In this document: piece after piece, positions 52,270 to 62,592 of the stretch
Position numbering within the stretch: the stretch's first letter is position 1
Layout: every line of letters begins with the position of its first letter
NCBI RefSeq assembly: GCF_008014775.2
Contig: NZ_CP144914.1
Coordinates: forward strand, 2,356,001 to 2,420,000
Length of the DNA: 64,000 nt
Origin: Alkalicoccus halolimnae
GTDB lineage: Bacteria > Bacillota > Bacilli > Bacillales > Salisediminibacteriaceae
Direction of reading: 5' to 3'
Position numbers and translations under genes: made by a program
The notes under the pieces: generated by a model
Seen by the model: the letters and a program-made list of their open reading frames with translations, nothing else
Told to the model about the DNA's origin: nothing
The model's database searches: none

Positions 52270-53967
52270 TTAAAACCCACCGGAGCCGCCACCACCTCCA
52301 CCGACGCCGCCACCGCCTCCGATTCCTCCACTGCTGGAAGCGCTGAAAGAGCTTGCGGCTTCAGCTGAAGAGGACTGGAAACTCGTACTGGCGAGAAGGC
52401 CTGCTGTCATAAATAACGGAATATCGCTGCCGTATCCTCTGGATGCAGCCGGCGCGCTTGAAAATTCTTTTGTCAGATCCCCACTCATTTTCTTTACCGA
52501 TTTCAGATTCAGCCCGAGTCCGTAGATAAAAGCAATTTTCTGTTCCTCCGGTGGAAGGGTCTTCCAGTCTTCCGGTTCATAGCGGGCCACTTCATCTTTG
52601 TAATCTTTCCAGTCCCGGAGCAGCTTCCAGCCTTTTTCCGTCCTCGGCTGATACACGGCCGCATATCCGAAAACAAAAAGGTATAACGCAAGCAGCAGAA
52701 TAAAGGGCACGACCATACCGTGCACGATATAAACAATGCCTAAAGCTAAAGGGAGCAGAGCGACTGCTCCGAGCCCCAGCTTAAAGCCGAGTTTATTGAT
52801 TTTCAAATCTGCTTCTTTCTTTTCTGCGCTAACCGCTTTCTGCCATTCAATCTTTTTCGTTTCAAAGGTTTCGTAATTCTTTTCATTCTTCAGATAGTCC
52901 GACATGTCAGAGAGACGAAAGACATTTTCCTTTCCCATGTCATCAAACAGCATCGAAACGAGAATACGTTCATGCGCCATCAGGTTCTCCCGGCTTTCCA
53001 GTCGGAAGCTCTCCTCTCCCTCCTGTGTCACCTTGTCCTGTCTGACAAGATCCAGTAAAGAAGCAGTAAGCATTTCCGGTGTGACAGCGGGATGCACGTA
53101 ATACATTGTAGCAGGCATGCTAAGCTGCAGCGCCGGTGCCCCGGGAGTGAGGTCGTTCGTGAAGGCGCTTTGCTTTAAGTGGCTGTATTTTTTCCGGTCC
53201 ACATAAATCACGCTTAGAAATAAAAGGGCAAGGATCGGAATGGCGATCGGTGCCGCATTGGATAAAAAGTTTCGGCGTTCCGCGGCAGCTGCGGCGGCTT
53301 CCTCCCGTTCTTCCTCTTCCTGCTGAATTTCTTCCGCTGCCGAGCCTTCTGCCGTTCTCGTTACGCCTTCAAATAGTCCGGCATCAAAAGCAGCGCGCAC
53401 ATCTCCATTTTCTCCGCTTTCCACGTGCCCCATATCAAATAACACGTATTCATCAGCGGGCTGCTCCGAATTTTCCGCTTCGTCGTAGCCGATCGCTTCC
53501 ATTTCTTCAGACGGTTCCGGCGGGTGCACCCGAATCTGCATTGACTCATAATCTGTTTCGTTGGAGCTGTCGAAAAAAGCCCAGTAAAATTCGCCAAGAT
53601 CGTTGTAAAGCTCCACCCCGTCTTCAATCGTATACTGAAGATCTACTGTAAAGCTTTCGTCCTCTCCCTGCCGGTGAATGCGGTGGACGATTTCTTCTTC
53701 CGTCTCAATTTCCAGCCGCTCTCCATTTTCAAATGCTTCCAGGTTTTCAATAGACGCATAGTCCGGGTAATTCAGTGCCCTGACGACGCCATTAAATTCT
53801 CCTTCAAAATCATACGTAAACGATTCTTCCACCTGTACGTTTCCGTCCTCCTGCAAAAACGCATCAATTTCTGCTTCCGGGATCGTAAGTTCAAACGCAC
53901 CCGCAGACATTGGGGATGCAATCAAAAATAAAGAAGTAAGTATCGTGGTAGTTGTTTTTATTCCCAT
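52270..53967 (-). CDS. DUF2207 membrane protein with glycine-rich tail
   Basis: A 565-residue exported membrane protein. A signal peptide (LFLIASPMSAGAF) is followed by an extracytoplasmic DUF2207 domain (FELTIPEAEIDAFLQEDGNV...FTYDFEGEFNGVVR). There is one helix at about 240-260, a cytoplasmic region, two further helices (about 398-445), and a tail ending GGIGGGGGVGGGGGGSGGF. This is the common architecture of DUF2207 proteins such as E. coli YciQ; the role is unknown. It has no strong ribosome binding site but the start agrees with the signal peptide. Confidence 0.87.
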   Translation of the reverse strand: MGIKTTTTILTSLFLIASPMSAGAFELTIPEAEIDAFLQEDGNVQVEESFTYDFEGEFNGVVRALNYPDYASIENLEAFENGERLEIETEEEIVHRIHRQGEDESFTVDLQYTIEDGVELYNDLGEFYWAFFDSSNETDYESMQIRVHPPEPSEEMEAIGYDEAENSEQPADEYVLFDMGHVESGENGDVRAAFDAGLFEGVTRTAEGSAAEEIQQEEEEREEAAAAAAERRNFLSNAAPIAIPILALLFLSVIYVDRKKYSHLKQSAFTNDLTPGAPALQLSMPATMYYVHPAVTPEMLTASLLDLVRQDKVTQEGEESFRLESRENLMAHERILVSMLFDDMGKENVFRLSDMSDYLKNEKNYETFETKKIEWQKAVSAEKKEADLKINKLGFKLGLGAVALLPLALGIVYIVHGMVVPFILLLALYLFVFGYAAVYQPRTEKGWKLLRDWKDYKDEVARYEPEDWKTLPPEEQKIAFIYGLGLNLKSVKKMSGDLTKEFSSAPAASRGYGSDIPLFMTAGLLASTSFQSSSAEAASSFSASSSGGIGGGGGVGGGGGGSGGF

Positions 53968-54421
53968 GCAAAACGCCCCTCTCTAGGTACATATACGCGT
54001 TTAGATCGATAATGGTTTCTTTGTAGATCAAATTCTTCATAACGTTCAGTACCGCGAAACAAGGATAATAAATGGACTAACCAAGACAGGGTGAGGATTT
54101 ACCTGGAATTTTTCTTCAGCTGATTTGACGTTAAGCTTCCCCGTTTTCAGGCAAACTTAAGATATGTTGACCTTAAAGGTCTGATATAAAAAACTTTTCC
54201 AGACGGGCGTCGATTTCCCCTTTGGTTTTTGGAATGTTAAAATAAGGAAGACAACTTTTTTTAAATCTACACCTACGATATTTTGGGAGGCTTGGAGAAA
54301 ACAGCAGGCAGTGACTCCCTTCCTGTAGATGCCTGCAGCCTTTTCCGCTTCTTCCTGTAGTTGAAAAAATGTGTCACGTACACGACCATTTTTTACGATA
54401 CGTTAGAAAGGATGAAAATGA
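53968..54421. other. Intergenic region, no feature seen
   Basis: About 450 bases between divergent genes. Promoters of both must lie here, but no clear -35/-10 pair, operator or hairpin stands out, and there is no reading frame with a ribosome binding site. Confidence 0.5.
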
Positions 54422-55420
54422 ATGAGAAAAAGTAATATTCTACATAAGATCGTACTTTTCGGTGCTCTTTGTATACTGCTTACAGCGTGTGCAGATCATT
54501 CGAACCCGGCAGACTCCCCTGAATCAGCCGAAGATGTTAATACGGATACCCAAGATAATCAAAATAGTGAAGATAGTGAAGCACCGTCTGAGCAGGAAGA
54601 AAACGAGGATACCTCCGAATGGCAGGAGAACAACGATCATTCCTCTGATAACAATACTTCGGAAGAAAATGAGCAGGCCAGTAACAATCCAGAGCAGGAA
54701 ACGGAGAACGAAGAAGCCAGCAGCAATGAAAGTCAGGAAGAGACTGAGGAGATCACGGAAGAGCACGTTTCGGAAATTGTCTTTGACTATATAGAAGAAA
54801 ATGAAGACTTTGAGACGGAAGACGTTACGGTGAGAATAGAAGACAGAGAAGAGGAAAGAGAGCAGGAAGTGTATCATGCCCAGGTCTACTCGACAGGACC
54901 GGAAGATGCCGAGCAGCAGGCCACTTCCACACTACGATGGTATGCGGTAGAAAAAACTTCCGGAGAAATCAGCAATGAAACGCCAGGCATGGAAGAAGAC
55001 GGGGAAGCAGAACAGGAAGAAAGAGAACCGCAAGCGGTTGTCAGTGAAATCGTATCAATGAGTGAGGAGGATAGAGAGGAGCATCACCGGAACCTTGCTT
55101 CTGACGAACAGGAGCATGAGGAGCAGGTGTTTGAGCACTTACTGCTTCCAGGCGTTCATGAAAATACAAGATCGTACGGAGGCAGAGTGGCCCCGGAAGA
55201 CGTTATCCGCTTTGAGTTTCCTTCTACAGAAAACAGGCAGAGAGTCGATCCTGAAGTGGGAGAAGATGGGTATTTCCACGTCGATATGAACGAATTCGAA
55301 TTTTCCAGCGAAGATGTAATAATGGTGCGGATATCAGGAGAAACATATTCCCGGGAGCAGGTGTTTGAATTGCCTGTTCACCCGGCAGAGGAAGGGGTGG
55401 AGTTTATAGAAGTGAAATAA
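54422..55420 (+). CDS. Highly acidic exported lipoprotein
   Basis: A 332-residue lipoprotein. The lipobox LLTAC puts the cysteine at C23. It is followed by about 90 residues of Glu/Asp/Ser/Asn low-complexity linker, then a PepSY-like or similar alpha/beta segment (SEIVFDYIEENEDFETEDVT...YAVEKTSGEISNETPG), a second acidic stretch, and a C-terminal beta-rich domain (GVHENTRSYGGRVAPEDVIRF...FELPVHPAEEG). The acidity is extreme even for this window. AAAGGA precedes the ATG by about 8 bases. The family is not recognised. Confidence 0.8.
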   Translation: MRKSNILHKIVLFGALCILLTACADHSNPADSPESAEDVNTDTQDNQNSEDSEAPSEQEENEDTSEWQENNDHSSDNNTSEENEQASNNPEQETENEEASSNESQEETEEITEEHVSEIVFDYIEENEDFETEDVTVRIEDREEEREQEVYHAQVYSTGPEDAEQQATSTLRWYAVEKTSGEISNETPGMEEDGEAEQEEREPQAVVSEIVSMSEEDREEHHRNLASDEQEHEEQVFEHLLLPGVHENTRSYGGRVAPEDVIRFEFPSTENRQRVDPEVGEDGYFHVDMNEFEFSSEDVIMVRISGETYSREQVFELPVHPAEEGVEFIEVK

Positions 55421-55587
55421 GACTGTTCGCCTTTGTCGATAAAATCGGTGCTTATATACAGACTCATAAAAGAAGAATGATTACTCATCCTTTCTCACGG
55501 AAGTCCAACTTTTATTTCCTCGACGTGCTGGTAAAAACAGAAACTTGAACAAAAAGAAACGGCTGCTGCATGGATCCAAAAAAAGCG

Positions 55588-55622
55588 GAGGAAAGAAGTG
55601 ATTGGATCACCTTCTTCCCTCC
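55588..55622. other. Hairpin behind the acidic lipoprotein gene
   Basis: GGAGGAAAGAAGTGAT and ATCACCTTCTTCCCTCC form an imperfect stem, about 165 bases behind the stop codon at 55420. No T-run follows. Confidence 0.4.
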
Positions 55623-55685
55623 CCATAATGCAGAACTTACTAAAGCTTTGACAATAAGCATCTCAATTTTTTAATATGATTTATT

Positions 55686-56357
55686 TTACATCTTCCCCCA
55701 TTTTCCCGCATAGGCGTCGTACTGCAGAGACGGCTGTCTGATGTCCGTTCCATGGCAGAGGCTCAGAATTTCCGGCTTCAGATATTTCACGACGCTGCCG
55801 CTCGCAACTGCCAGCGGCATATTGTAAGTAAACAGGGGAATCGGTCGCTTCAGCTTTCCACGGCGCGTGGAAGTAAATAAATCTCCACCGAGCAAAACAT
55901 CATCTTCCACATGGTAAAACACCGTATGACCCGGTGAGTGTCCCGGTGTTAAAAATGGCTTGAGTCCGCCGATTTTGCTTAATCCGTCTTCTGAATCCGG
56001 GAGGGGCTGCGTCAATCCCGGGTGGACCAGTACAGACGCTTTTTTTCTGTCCGGAAAGGGAAGCTCTCCCTCTATATAAGGAATTTCAAGCGGATGGGCA
56101 TACACTGGAACGTCTCTGCCCGAACGGATCCGCTCAATTGCTCCCACATGGTCCGGATGTCCATGAGTGAGAACAATCCGCTTAAGCGGACCGATGTCAA
56201 GCTGCTCGATTTCTTTTAAAATCCCCTTCCCCATCTGCCCAATTCCCGCATCTACAAGCATCATTCCGTCATTTTCTTTTACTGCCCAGACGCTGATGGG
56301 TAACCCAATCCAAATAGATATTTTATAAACATGCGGAGTAATTCTCGTTACTCTCAT
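55686..56357 (-). CDS. Metallo-beta-lactamase-fold hydrolase
   Basis: A 223-residue MBL-fold protein with metal ligands HGHPDHVGAI (about 65-74), the histidine in LTPGHSPGHTVFY, the aspartate in LLGGDLF and a late histidine in SLCHGTDIR. It is a typical stand-alone cytoplasmic hydrolase of the glyoxalase II-like group; the substrate is unknown. GGAGG lies 7-8 bases before the ATG. Confidence 0.9.
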   Translation of the reverse strand: MRVTRITPHVYKISIWIGLPISVWAVKENDGMMLVDAGIGQMGKGILKEIEQLDIGPLKRIVLTHGHPDHVGAIERIRSGRDVPVYAHPLEIPYIEGELPFPDRKKASVLVHPGLTQPLPDSEDGLSKIGGLKPFLTPGHSPGHTVFYHVEDDVLLGGDLFTSTRRGKLKRPIPLFTYNMPLAVASGSVVKYLKPEILSLCHGTDIRQPSLQYDAYAGKWGKM

Positions 56358-56403
56358 GCTGGTATCCTCCTTCGCATTAACTCAAGAGCATCCTTTTATT
56401 ATA

Positions 56404-56615
56404 GGCTGCCTTGAAAATAAAACTGAGAAGCAATGAATAGGCGCTTTCGTTTCCATGGGGGCGCAGGGCCAGCCTTATTCGCCTCGGAGCCGCCCCATGT
56501 GCCCTGCGGCTTCCGGTGAAAAAGACGGTTCAGAGGCTGTCTGCAACTAAAGAAGACCTCTTTTAAACCTCCTTCGTTCCATGCTTTATTATAAGGCTTA
56601 AATAAATCGGCAGCG
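56404..56615 (+). repeat. A-module repeat
   Basis: A perfect A terminus (GGCTGCCTTGAAAATAAAA) at 56404, the core TTTCGTTTCCATGGGGGCGC with an internal deletion, CGCCTCGGAGCCGCCCCATG, and AAGAAGACCTCTTTT near the end. It lies between the fbp stop and the MBL gene start, upstream of the latter. Confidence 0.85.
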
Positions 56616-56643
56616 TAATACAAACAAAAAAATCGTACGGATA

Positions 56644-58578
56644 TTATTTCATATAACGATGCTTTCTCAAACTTTTCAGGCTGGAGATTTCCTGTAATAA
56701 TTTTTCGCCGATATTCGTTTCCCTTACTTTTTTCCGTACGAGTTCTTCATTGACAAGCCTTTTTACAGACAAAACATCCGTTTCTTTCATTAAAACGTCT
56801 TCTTTTGAATTAAACAGCTGATGAGCGACCAGCTGCATGCCATAAGAGTTGTATAAGAGCGTGTATCCCGCTATCCCTGTAGTGGAATGGTACGCTTTCG
56901 AAAAGCCGCCATCAATGACGATCATCTTCCCATTCGCTTTGATTGGATCTTCCCCATCAATTTCCTTCACCGGCGTATGACCATTGATAATCCGGCCCTG
57001 ATCCGGGTTAAGATCAAACTCCGCGAGCATTCTGCGGCATGCTTCTTCATCTTCGCGCATATAGTAGTAAGGATTTTTTCTTTCCTTATGCGTTTCTTTT
57101 TCTTTAATAAAATACCGTTCAAAGGTGGTCATTTCTCTTTTTCCAAAGAGAGAGGAATTTTCTCCTGTCCAAAGGTACCAAACCATATCAGTCGCAAAAT
57201 CATCGGTCTCCTCTGGATGGGCAAAGGCCTCGCGCACATAGTTTTCGAAAACATCCAGCAGCTCACGGCCGGCATAAGTAGTGTCTTTAATCTCCATTTC
57301 CTTCATATTTCCTTCTTCATCCAAAGGAATACAGCCATGGATAAGTAAATTTCCGTTATATTTCAAATAAAGGCTGCCTTTTTTCAAAAGGAAGTTCATA
57401 TGTCTCGTCAATTTCTCCGAATGCTGAATAGAGAAGAGCAGTTTATCGATCACCTGCTGTTCTTCGTCTAATAATTCATAAGGCCGCTCCGGATTGACAG
57501 TCGCAAAGCAGGTGTTTTCCAACGAATACGTTATTCCGTGAAGAGTCACTTCCTTTTTTTCATAGTCTACTTTTTCAAGCAATAACCGATTTTCCATGTT
57601 TAAACAGGGGCGCCTTTTAATGATCGGGCTTTCCAGCTTAAACTGAATGATGGAAATCGCTTGATGAATCTTTGTAATCTGCAGCTGCTCCTGCCCGGTC
57701 AATGTTTCATCTGAAATTCGCTTAGGACGAAAAGCAGGATTGTCGTCATAGTACTTCTCCGCCAAATTCAGAAGCGGCCGCAGATTAATTCCGTAGGCAT
57801 CTTCGATGATATCGAGGTTGTTGTAACGCGCGCAGATCCGGATAATATTCGCGAGACAGACTTTAGAGCCGGCATAAGCGCCCACCCATAAAACGTCATG
57901 GTTCCCCCACTGAATGTCCACGGAATGGTGATTGATGAGCGTATCCATAATTTTATGCGGATCCGGACCCCGGTCATAAATATCCCCTACCACATGAAGG
58001 TGATCCACTACTAATCGCTGCGTCGTGTATGCCAGGCCGATAATTAACTTGTCGCCCTGTCCGAGGGAAATGATTCGTTCGAGCATTTTCCCATAATATT
58101 CTTTCTTGTTTTCGAACTCATCCTTTTTATATAATAATTCTTCAATAATATAAACAAACTGCTCGGGAAGTGCTTTACGCAGTTTGGAACGCGTGTATTT
58201 GGAAGAAGCATAGGAAACGAGCTTCAGCATACGCTCAATAATTTCTACGTACCCTTCCCGCAGTTCCTGTTTACTCGTGAAATTACTTTTTAACAATTTC
58301 AGCTTCTCTTCCGGGTAATAAATCAATGTCGCAAATTCATCGAGCTCCGATTCATTCAATTCCCCTTCGAAAAGGTCTCTGATTTTCATTTTTACATTTC
58401 CAGAACCGTTGCGCAGCACATGTTGAAACCCCTGGTACTCGCCGTGCAGATCACTCACAAAATGTTCTGTCCCTTTCGGCAGATCCAGTATAGCTTCAAG
58501 ATTAATGATTTCCGAAGCCACTTTTTCTTCACTGTCATATTTTTGAGCCAATAAATCCAAGTACTTAAAATTTAACAT
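56644..58578 (-). CDS. fbp: Fructose-1,6-bisphosphatase, class III
   Basis: A 644-residue Firmicutes-type (FBPase class III) enzyme that hydrolyses fructose 1,6-bisphosphate in gluconeogenesis. The calcineurin-like metal sites are seen in [40 protein letters not shown] and INGHTPVKE. Its length is the usual one. GGGGG lies about 8 bases before the ATG. It stands alone on the minus strand. Confidence 0.96.
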   Translation of the reverse strand: MLNFKYLDLLAQKYDSEEKVASEIINLEAILDLPKGTEHFVSDLHGEYQGFQHVLRNGSGNVKMKIRDLFEGELNESELDEFATLIYYPEEKLKLLKSNFTSKQELREGYVEIIERMLKLVSYASSKYTRSKLRKALPEQFVYIIEELLYKKDEFENKKEYYGKMLERIISLGQGDKLIIGLAYTTQRLVVDHLHVVGDIYDRGPDPHKIMDTLINHHSVDIQWGNHDVLWVGAYAGSKVCLANIIRICARYNNLDIIEDAYGINLRPLLNLAEKYYDDNPAFRPKRISDETLTGQEQLQITKIHQAISIIQFKLESPIIKRRPCLNMENRLLLEKVDYEKKEVTLHGITYSLENTCFATVNPERPYELLDEEQQVIDKLLFSIQHSEKLTRHMNFLLKKGSLYLKYNGNLLIHGCIPLDEEGNMKEMEIKDTTYAGRELLDVFENYVREAFAHPEETDDFATDMVWYLWTGENSSLFGKREMTTFERYFIKEKETHKERKNPYYYMREDEEACRRMLAEFDLNPDQGRIINGHTPVKEIDGEDPIKANGKMIVIDGGFSKAYHSTTGIAGYTLLYNSYGMQLVAHQLFNSKEDVLMKETDVLSVKRLVNEELVRKKVRETNIGEKLLQEISSLKSLRKHRYMK

Positions 58579-59036
58579 CAGGAAACCCCCTTCAATCTTT
58601 GCACTGCAGCTTCTAAAAAGGCACGTCCATTTCCATTAAATCCATTAATCCTGATCTGCTCATTAAATAGAAGTTTTCTTTATAACTTTAGTTTATAGCA
58701 GACATTCTGCGGAATCCAGCAAAAAAAAGAATATTTTTACAGTTATTAAGAGGAGAAGCTGTCATGTGTCAACGACCGTTTGAAATAAATGGCTGTTATT
58801 AAGCTACTTCTATTTTCATTTCTGTTAATCCTTTAAAAATCTCCAGGCGTTTACAAAAGTATTCTTTCAGGTATTAAACAATGCTTTTTACGTGCCAAAA
58901 AGTTTCCTTTAGGAGTATCACAGTTATCATATCGGATTATGTCACTTTGACCACCGAAAGTAACGATTTCTGGAAATTCTGTGTGCTGCATGCAACTGAA
59001 AAAAGCGGCCGGTATCAGGCTTTGATCCAATAATTA
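58579..59036. other. Intergenic region, no feature seen
   Basis: About 460 bases with the fbp promoter presumed on the minus strand and nothing else that I can support; the upstream part of the GDSL remnant, if any survives, is unrecognisable. Confidence 0.5.
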
Positions 59037-59375
59037 TTGCAACAGAAGCTGGCTAATAGTGACGTTTTCAGCAATATCGACCGGATTATTCAGGAAATCC
59101 TCTCTCTGACAGACGCGCCAATCGTTTTGTATAATGTGTACAGCCCTTTCCAATTGAGTGATACACGCCATCATGCCACAGATGCTTATATTCCACAGAT
59201 CGAAGCTGACTTTACATAACTCGCATTATCCTGCCGGGGTATGCCTTTGAGCGATACCTCCAGCTCATTCGGCCATGACCAGAGGACATATCTCCTGCCT
59301 GAAGACATCCATCCGACTGAAGCCGGAGAGGCTGCACTTGCTGACATCGGCTTGCAGGCTTTAATAAGTATTTGA
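59037..59375 (+). pseudogene. Remnant of a GDSL/SGNH esterase gene
   Basis: The frame reads IIQEILSLTDAPIVLYNVYSPF to a TAA at 59217-59219, then continues in the same frame with FGHDQRTYLLPEDIHPTEAG, whose D-I-H-P is the block V catalytic Asp/His of SGNH hydrolases. The N-terminal half with the GDS serine is missing and no start codon with a ribosome binding site is seen. It is a truncated gene with an internal nonsense codon. Confidence 0.82.
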
Positions 59376-59488
59376 AAACAAAAAACTCCCTAGTGAAGGT
59401 TTTACACTGCAGCTTTCGGAAGCGTCAGTTGAAAAATAACTTAATCAAGAAGTGATGCCCTGCATGGACAGGACACGGCTTCACACGG

Positions 59489-59525
59489 AAAAAGCCTGTT
59501 AGACATCCCCCGTCTAACAGGCTTT
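59489..59525. terminator. Orphan terminator-like hairpin, twin of 36039-36077
   Basis: AAAAAGCCTGTTAGAC / GTCTAACAGGCTTT, with a CCC-rich loop. The stem is the same as in the hairpin at 36039-36077, though the loop differs. No intact gene ends here; the nearest is the esterase remnant. Confidence 0.7.
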
Positions 59526-59768
59526 GGAACAACTTTTCCAGTTCCGCGCGTACTTATCAGTCTGTCTCGATCTACCTTTTGAGACAGCTTTTTTGTGTTT
59601 CCTGAAATCGTTGTAAAAATAATTCGTAAATCAGCATCTTTCACTGACTTCCAGTACCTTAGACATACAGACCTTTGCTCCCTTTCAGCTAAAAAGTTAC
59701 AATAGATGTAATAATTAACAGACAGGAACTATTTTCTAACAAATTTATTAGAAAGTGAGTGAATCCGT

Positions 59769-59915
59769 ATGCATCCAATTACCATTGTTCTTCTTATCAT
59801 ATTTATCATCGTCGTTCTTTATTTTATCCGCCTTGGAACAAAAACTGGTACTTCTCACAGCGCAGATCCCCATGATACGCATCGGCTGTGGGAATGGTTT
59901 AAATCGAAAAGATAA
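59769..59915 (+). CDS. Small membrane protein (48 residues)
   Basis: MHPITIVLLIIFIIVVLYFI is one membrane helix, followed by a short polar tail ending WEWFKSKR. The frame is shorter than the usual 60-codon cutoff and the ribosome binding site (GTGAG) is weak. The amphipathic tail and typical small-protein layout make it credible but not certain. The family is unknown. Confidence 0.5.
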   Translation: MHPITIVLLIIFIIVVLYFIRLGTKTGTSHSADPHDTHRLWEWFKSKR

Positions 59916-59942
59916 CTTTCTTATACAAGAAAAACCAGGTAA

Positions 59943-60398
59943 TTACGGAACGCAGAAGGCTTAAAATATTCAAGAGGGTATTTATGGAAACGGCGACTTC
60001 TAAGGGGTCTGACACGAGGTTATTATACAATCTACAACGAAGATCTGGAGGAGAACCTGTTTCTGCCTGGCGGAGATTTAGAAGAGCAGGGAGAGGATGA
60101 GCAGGGAGAACCTTTATCTTTCTCTGAAACAGTTGAGACGATGCACGAAATAGATCGGGACGACGCGTTCTACTCTTCCCCGATTGTAGAAGGAATCGAA
60201 ATCATACACTCTTCGATAACGGACAACAACATTGCGATCGTTCAATACACGATGGATGAAGAAGTCGTAACGGAAGCAGACCGGATAGTATTTGAGCGTG
60301 CCATGCAGCTTACTGCCCTTGACTTTCATGCGTGGGAAGTCCGATTGGTTAATGATACAACAGAAGAATTTATTATGTACCCCCTGGTGGGCAATTAA
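59943..60398 (+). pseudogene. Unidentified protein remnant lacking a start
   Basis: An open stretch of 151 codons (GYYTIYNEDLEENLFLPGGD ... GIEIIHSSITDNNIAIVQYT ... TEEFIMYPLVGN) with no ATG, GTG or TTG before residue 67. The only in-frame ATG (60141) has no ribosome binding site. It looks like the C-terminal part of an exported or cell-surface protein whose 5' end is lost. I do not recognise the family. Confidence 0.55.
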
Positions 60399-60439
60399 AA
60401 AATATAAACAGTTAGTCTTCTTCTCCCTGTGAAAATTGA

Positions 60440-60478
60440 CAGGCAGCTCTCCTAAGTTGTGGAGAGCTGCCTGCTTTT
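60440..60478 (+). terminator. Terminator
   Basis: A 13-bp perfect stem CAGGCAGCTCTCC / GGAGAGCTGCCTG, then CTTTT. It lies 41 bases behind the stop of the remnant and may be its original terminator. Confidence 0.85.
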
Positions 60479-60550
60479 ACCTGCCCGGCTTCTGCTTTCC
60501 TGTTTTACACCAGACAAATTCGATGCCACAGCTGGAGGTTAAAGGATCAT

Positions 60551-61618
60551 TCACCTTCGCAGCACCTGGGTAAAATGGTTGGAAACTTCGATAATCGCGT
60601 CAGCGGCTTGAGGATAGTAGCCGAGCTTTCTGACAAAAGCATGATCCATTCCTTTATACTTAAAGTGTCGTACCGGAACTCCCGCCTCTGCCAGCTGGGT
60701 GGAAAACTCTTCTCCTTGAATCCGTAGAAAATCAAATTCTGCCGTCACCAGCGTAATAGGAGGCAGGGTAGTTTTATCTTTGCGCAGTAAAGGGGAAACA
60801 AGCGGAAGGTACACATCTTTCAGATTAGTAAGGTATAATGTCTGAATAAAACTGAGAGACTCTTTCATGGTTACGAGCTCCTGCCGTATTAATTCAGAAT
60901 CCTGGTCCGTGTCGTAGTGTTTAATGTTCCACATATTCCTTGACACATCAGACAAATCCACCAGAGGACAAAACATGCCGATATAGCCGATCGTCCAAGG
61001 CTTATCTGTACTTAAATGATGTACGCCAAGTGCAAAGTTTCCTCCGACACTGTCTCCCACCATACCCATTTTATCTGCTTCTACATTAAACTTTCGTGCA
61101 TTTTCGTAAACGTACCGCACGGCTTCGAAACAATCATTCAGCCCGTCCTGATAGGGATGTTCCGGCGCAAGACGATATTCCACAGCCACGACGACTGCCT
61201 CAGTTTTCTGCGCTAAAAACTTGCACACATTTTCCATCACGTCCACATCCCGCTCGAAGAAACCTCCACCGTGAAAATAAATAATCACCGGCTTTTTTTC
61301 TTTCGTCCGGTTATAAATTTTCATGGAAATTGCGCGGTCCTGTAAAAATATGTTTGTTGTTTCTGAGCGGATGCCACTGCTTAAATCTTTATTATTTACC
61401 TCCACTCTGTTTCGGGTAATTTCAAGGTCATCAACTTCGAGCGGACGTCTTCCATTCGGGTGGACTTCATTTGTCAAAAATCTTTTCACTCTTGGATCTA
61501 AGCCGCGGCTTCCTTCCTGAAAAGGAATTTCCTTATTAATGATGTTTAGCTTTCCTATTGTAGAGTGCGTAACTTGTTTTTTTAATCTGGCTGTGAGCTC
61601 CTCATGAGTATAGGTCAT
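60551..61618 (-). CDS. Alpha/beta hydrolase of the hormone-sensitive lipase family
   Basis: A 355-residue esterase with HGGGFFERD (oxyanion hole) and GDSVGGNFA (nucleophile elbow), VTAEFDFLR for the acid and GMDHAFVRK for the base. It is a more distant relative of the enzyme at 43247-44233. GGAGG lies about 10 bases before the ATG. The first 70 residues form a cap-like region. Substrate unknown. Confidence 0.9.
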   Translation of the reverse strand: MTYTHEELTARLKKQVTHSTIGKLNIINKEIPFQEGSRGLDPRVKRFLTNEVHPNGRRPLEVDDLEITRNRVEVNNKDLSSGIRSETTNIFLQDRAISMKIYNRTKEKKPVIIYFHGGGFFERDVDVMENVCKFLAQKTEAVVVAVEYRLAPEHPYQDGLNDCFEAVRYVYENARKFNVEADKMGMVGDSVGGNFALGVHHLSTDKPWTIGYIGMFCPLVDLSDVSRNMWNIKHYDTDQDSELIRQELVTMKESLSFIQTLYLTNLKDVYLPLVSPLLRKDKTTLPPITLVTAEFDFLRIQGEEFSTQLAEAGVPVRHFKYKGMDHAFVRKLGYYPQAADAIIEVSNHFTQVLRR

Positions 61619-61743
61619 GACGTATAATCCTCCTCAACAAAACATCTGGGCCTAACGCAGGCTGCAAAATTACTAACATCGCTTTTCTCGCCCGGCTGCT
61701 TAGAATAAAAGTTTCTGTTTTTATATAATCAAGTGTATTTTTA

Positions 61744-62411
61744 AGCTACCTTGAAAATGAAGCCGAAAATCGCTGAACGTGCGCTTTCGTTTCCATGGGG
61801 ACGCTTTCCGTTAGGGCCGGTGTCGCCCGATGTCCACTCCAGCGCCCGGTAAAAATACGGAGCAGGATCGGCCTTCTAATAAAGAAGACCCCTTCTAATT
61901 ATCCTTCATCCGACCTGTAGAGAGGGGAATTCCATTCCTTTAGAAGACCATTTTCATGCCTCACTCATGATACAAGACTTTTTACATGAGTGTCTGTGTT
62001 GAAGTTTGTGGCTTTTACGATAAAAAAGTGAAAGCAGCCACGGGTTCTTGCCCACATTCTGTCCCTTCCTTTATAAAGGCGGCAGGACAGGAACTAATAA
62101 GTAACTGTTCGTGGTTAAATTTAGATTTATTGTCGTATACAGCTCCAAGTTCGCATAAGAACCAAATTAGTTTTCGATACATGTAGAAAACTCCGCTTCA
62201 GCTCTGCCTTGGAGGAGATTTCCGGGGAGGACAGCACCTTGCAGGACCTTCCAATCTCCTTTTTTATCATCAGTCGTCCGCCGGTTTCCGCTTCGTTATG
62301 ATTTTCCAATACAGAAAGCCTGCTGATTGAATCAAGAAGGTACAAAGGTAGAAACCAGAGACGCCTGCAGAGGCACAGGGACTCGAAAACAACGCCGAGC
62401 TTTAATAGAAC
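61744..62411. repeat. Composite A/B repeat, partly diverged
   Basis: The A terminus AGCTACCTTGAAAATGAAG at 61744 is followed by an A module with a deletion, the junction GTGTCTGTGTTGAAG at about 61990, a unique stretch to about 62175, and then a B module in direct orientation (CTCCGCTTCAGCTCTGCCTTGG...) ending TTTAATAGAAC. No 8-bp duplication is visible. It fills most of the gap between two minus-strand genes. Confidence 0.75.
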
Positions 62412-62592
62412 TTTAAAAGAGGAATGATCATCTTAATTCCTACATAGAAACTAATCTTTATAACTAATTTCAAACTTTTTGGCTCGTATCGCATCCGACC
62501 TTTATTCCTTTTAATTATTCATAATATTTCCACCTTCATCCCCGTATTAAACATCAAGAGGGAATATTAGTTAATTATTCTTATATTAACGC
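62412..62592. other. AT-rich intergenic region
   Basis: No reading frame, hairpin or repeat could be supported here. Confidence 0.5.

Noticed and set aside
59755..59964. A 69-codon plus-strand frame
   Set aside because: The overlapping 48-residue frame at 59769-59915 in another phase has a far more protein-like membrane helix; this one is rich in unlikely runs and has no ribosome binding site.
61998..62186. Open frame in the unique stretch of the composite repeat
   Set aside because: No ribosome binding site, and it crosses the A/B junction.
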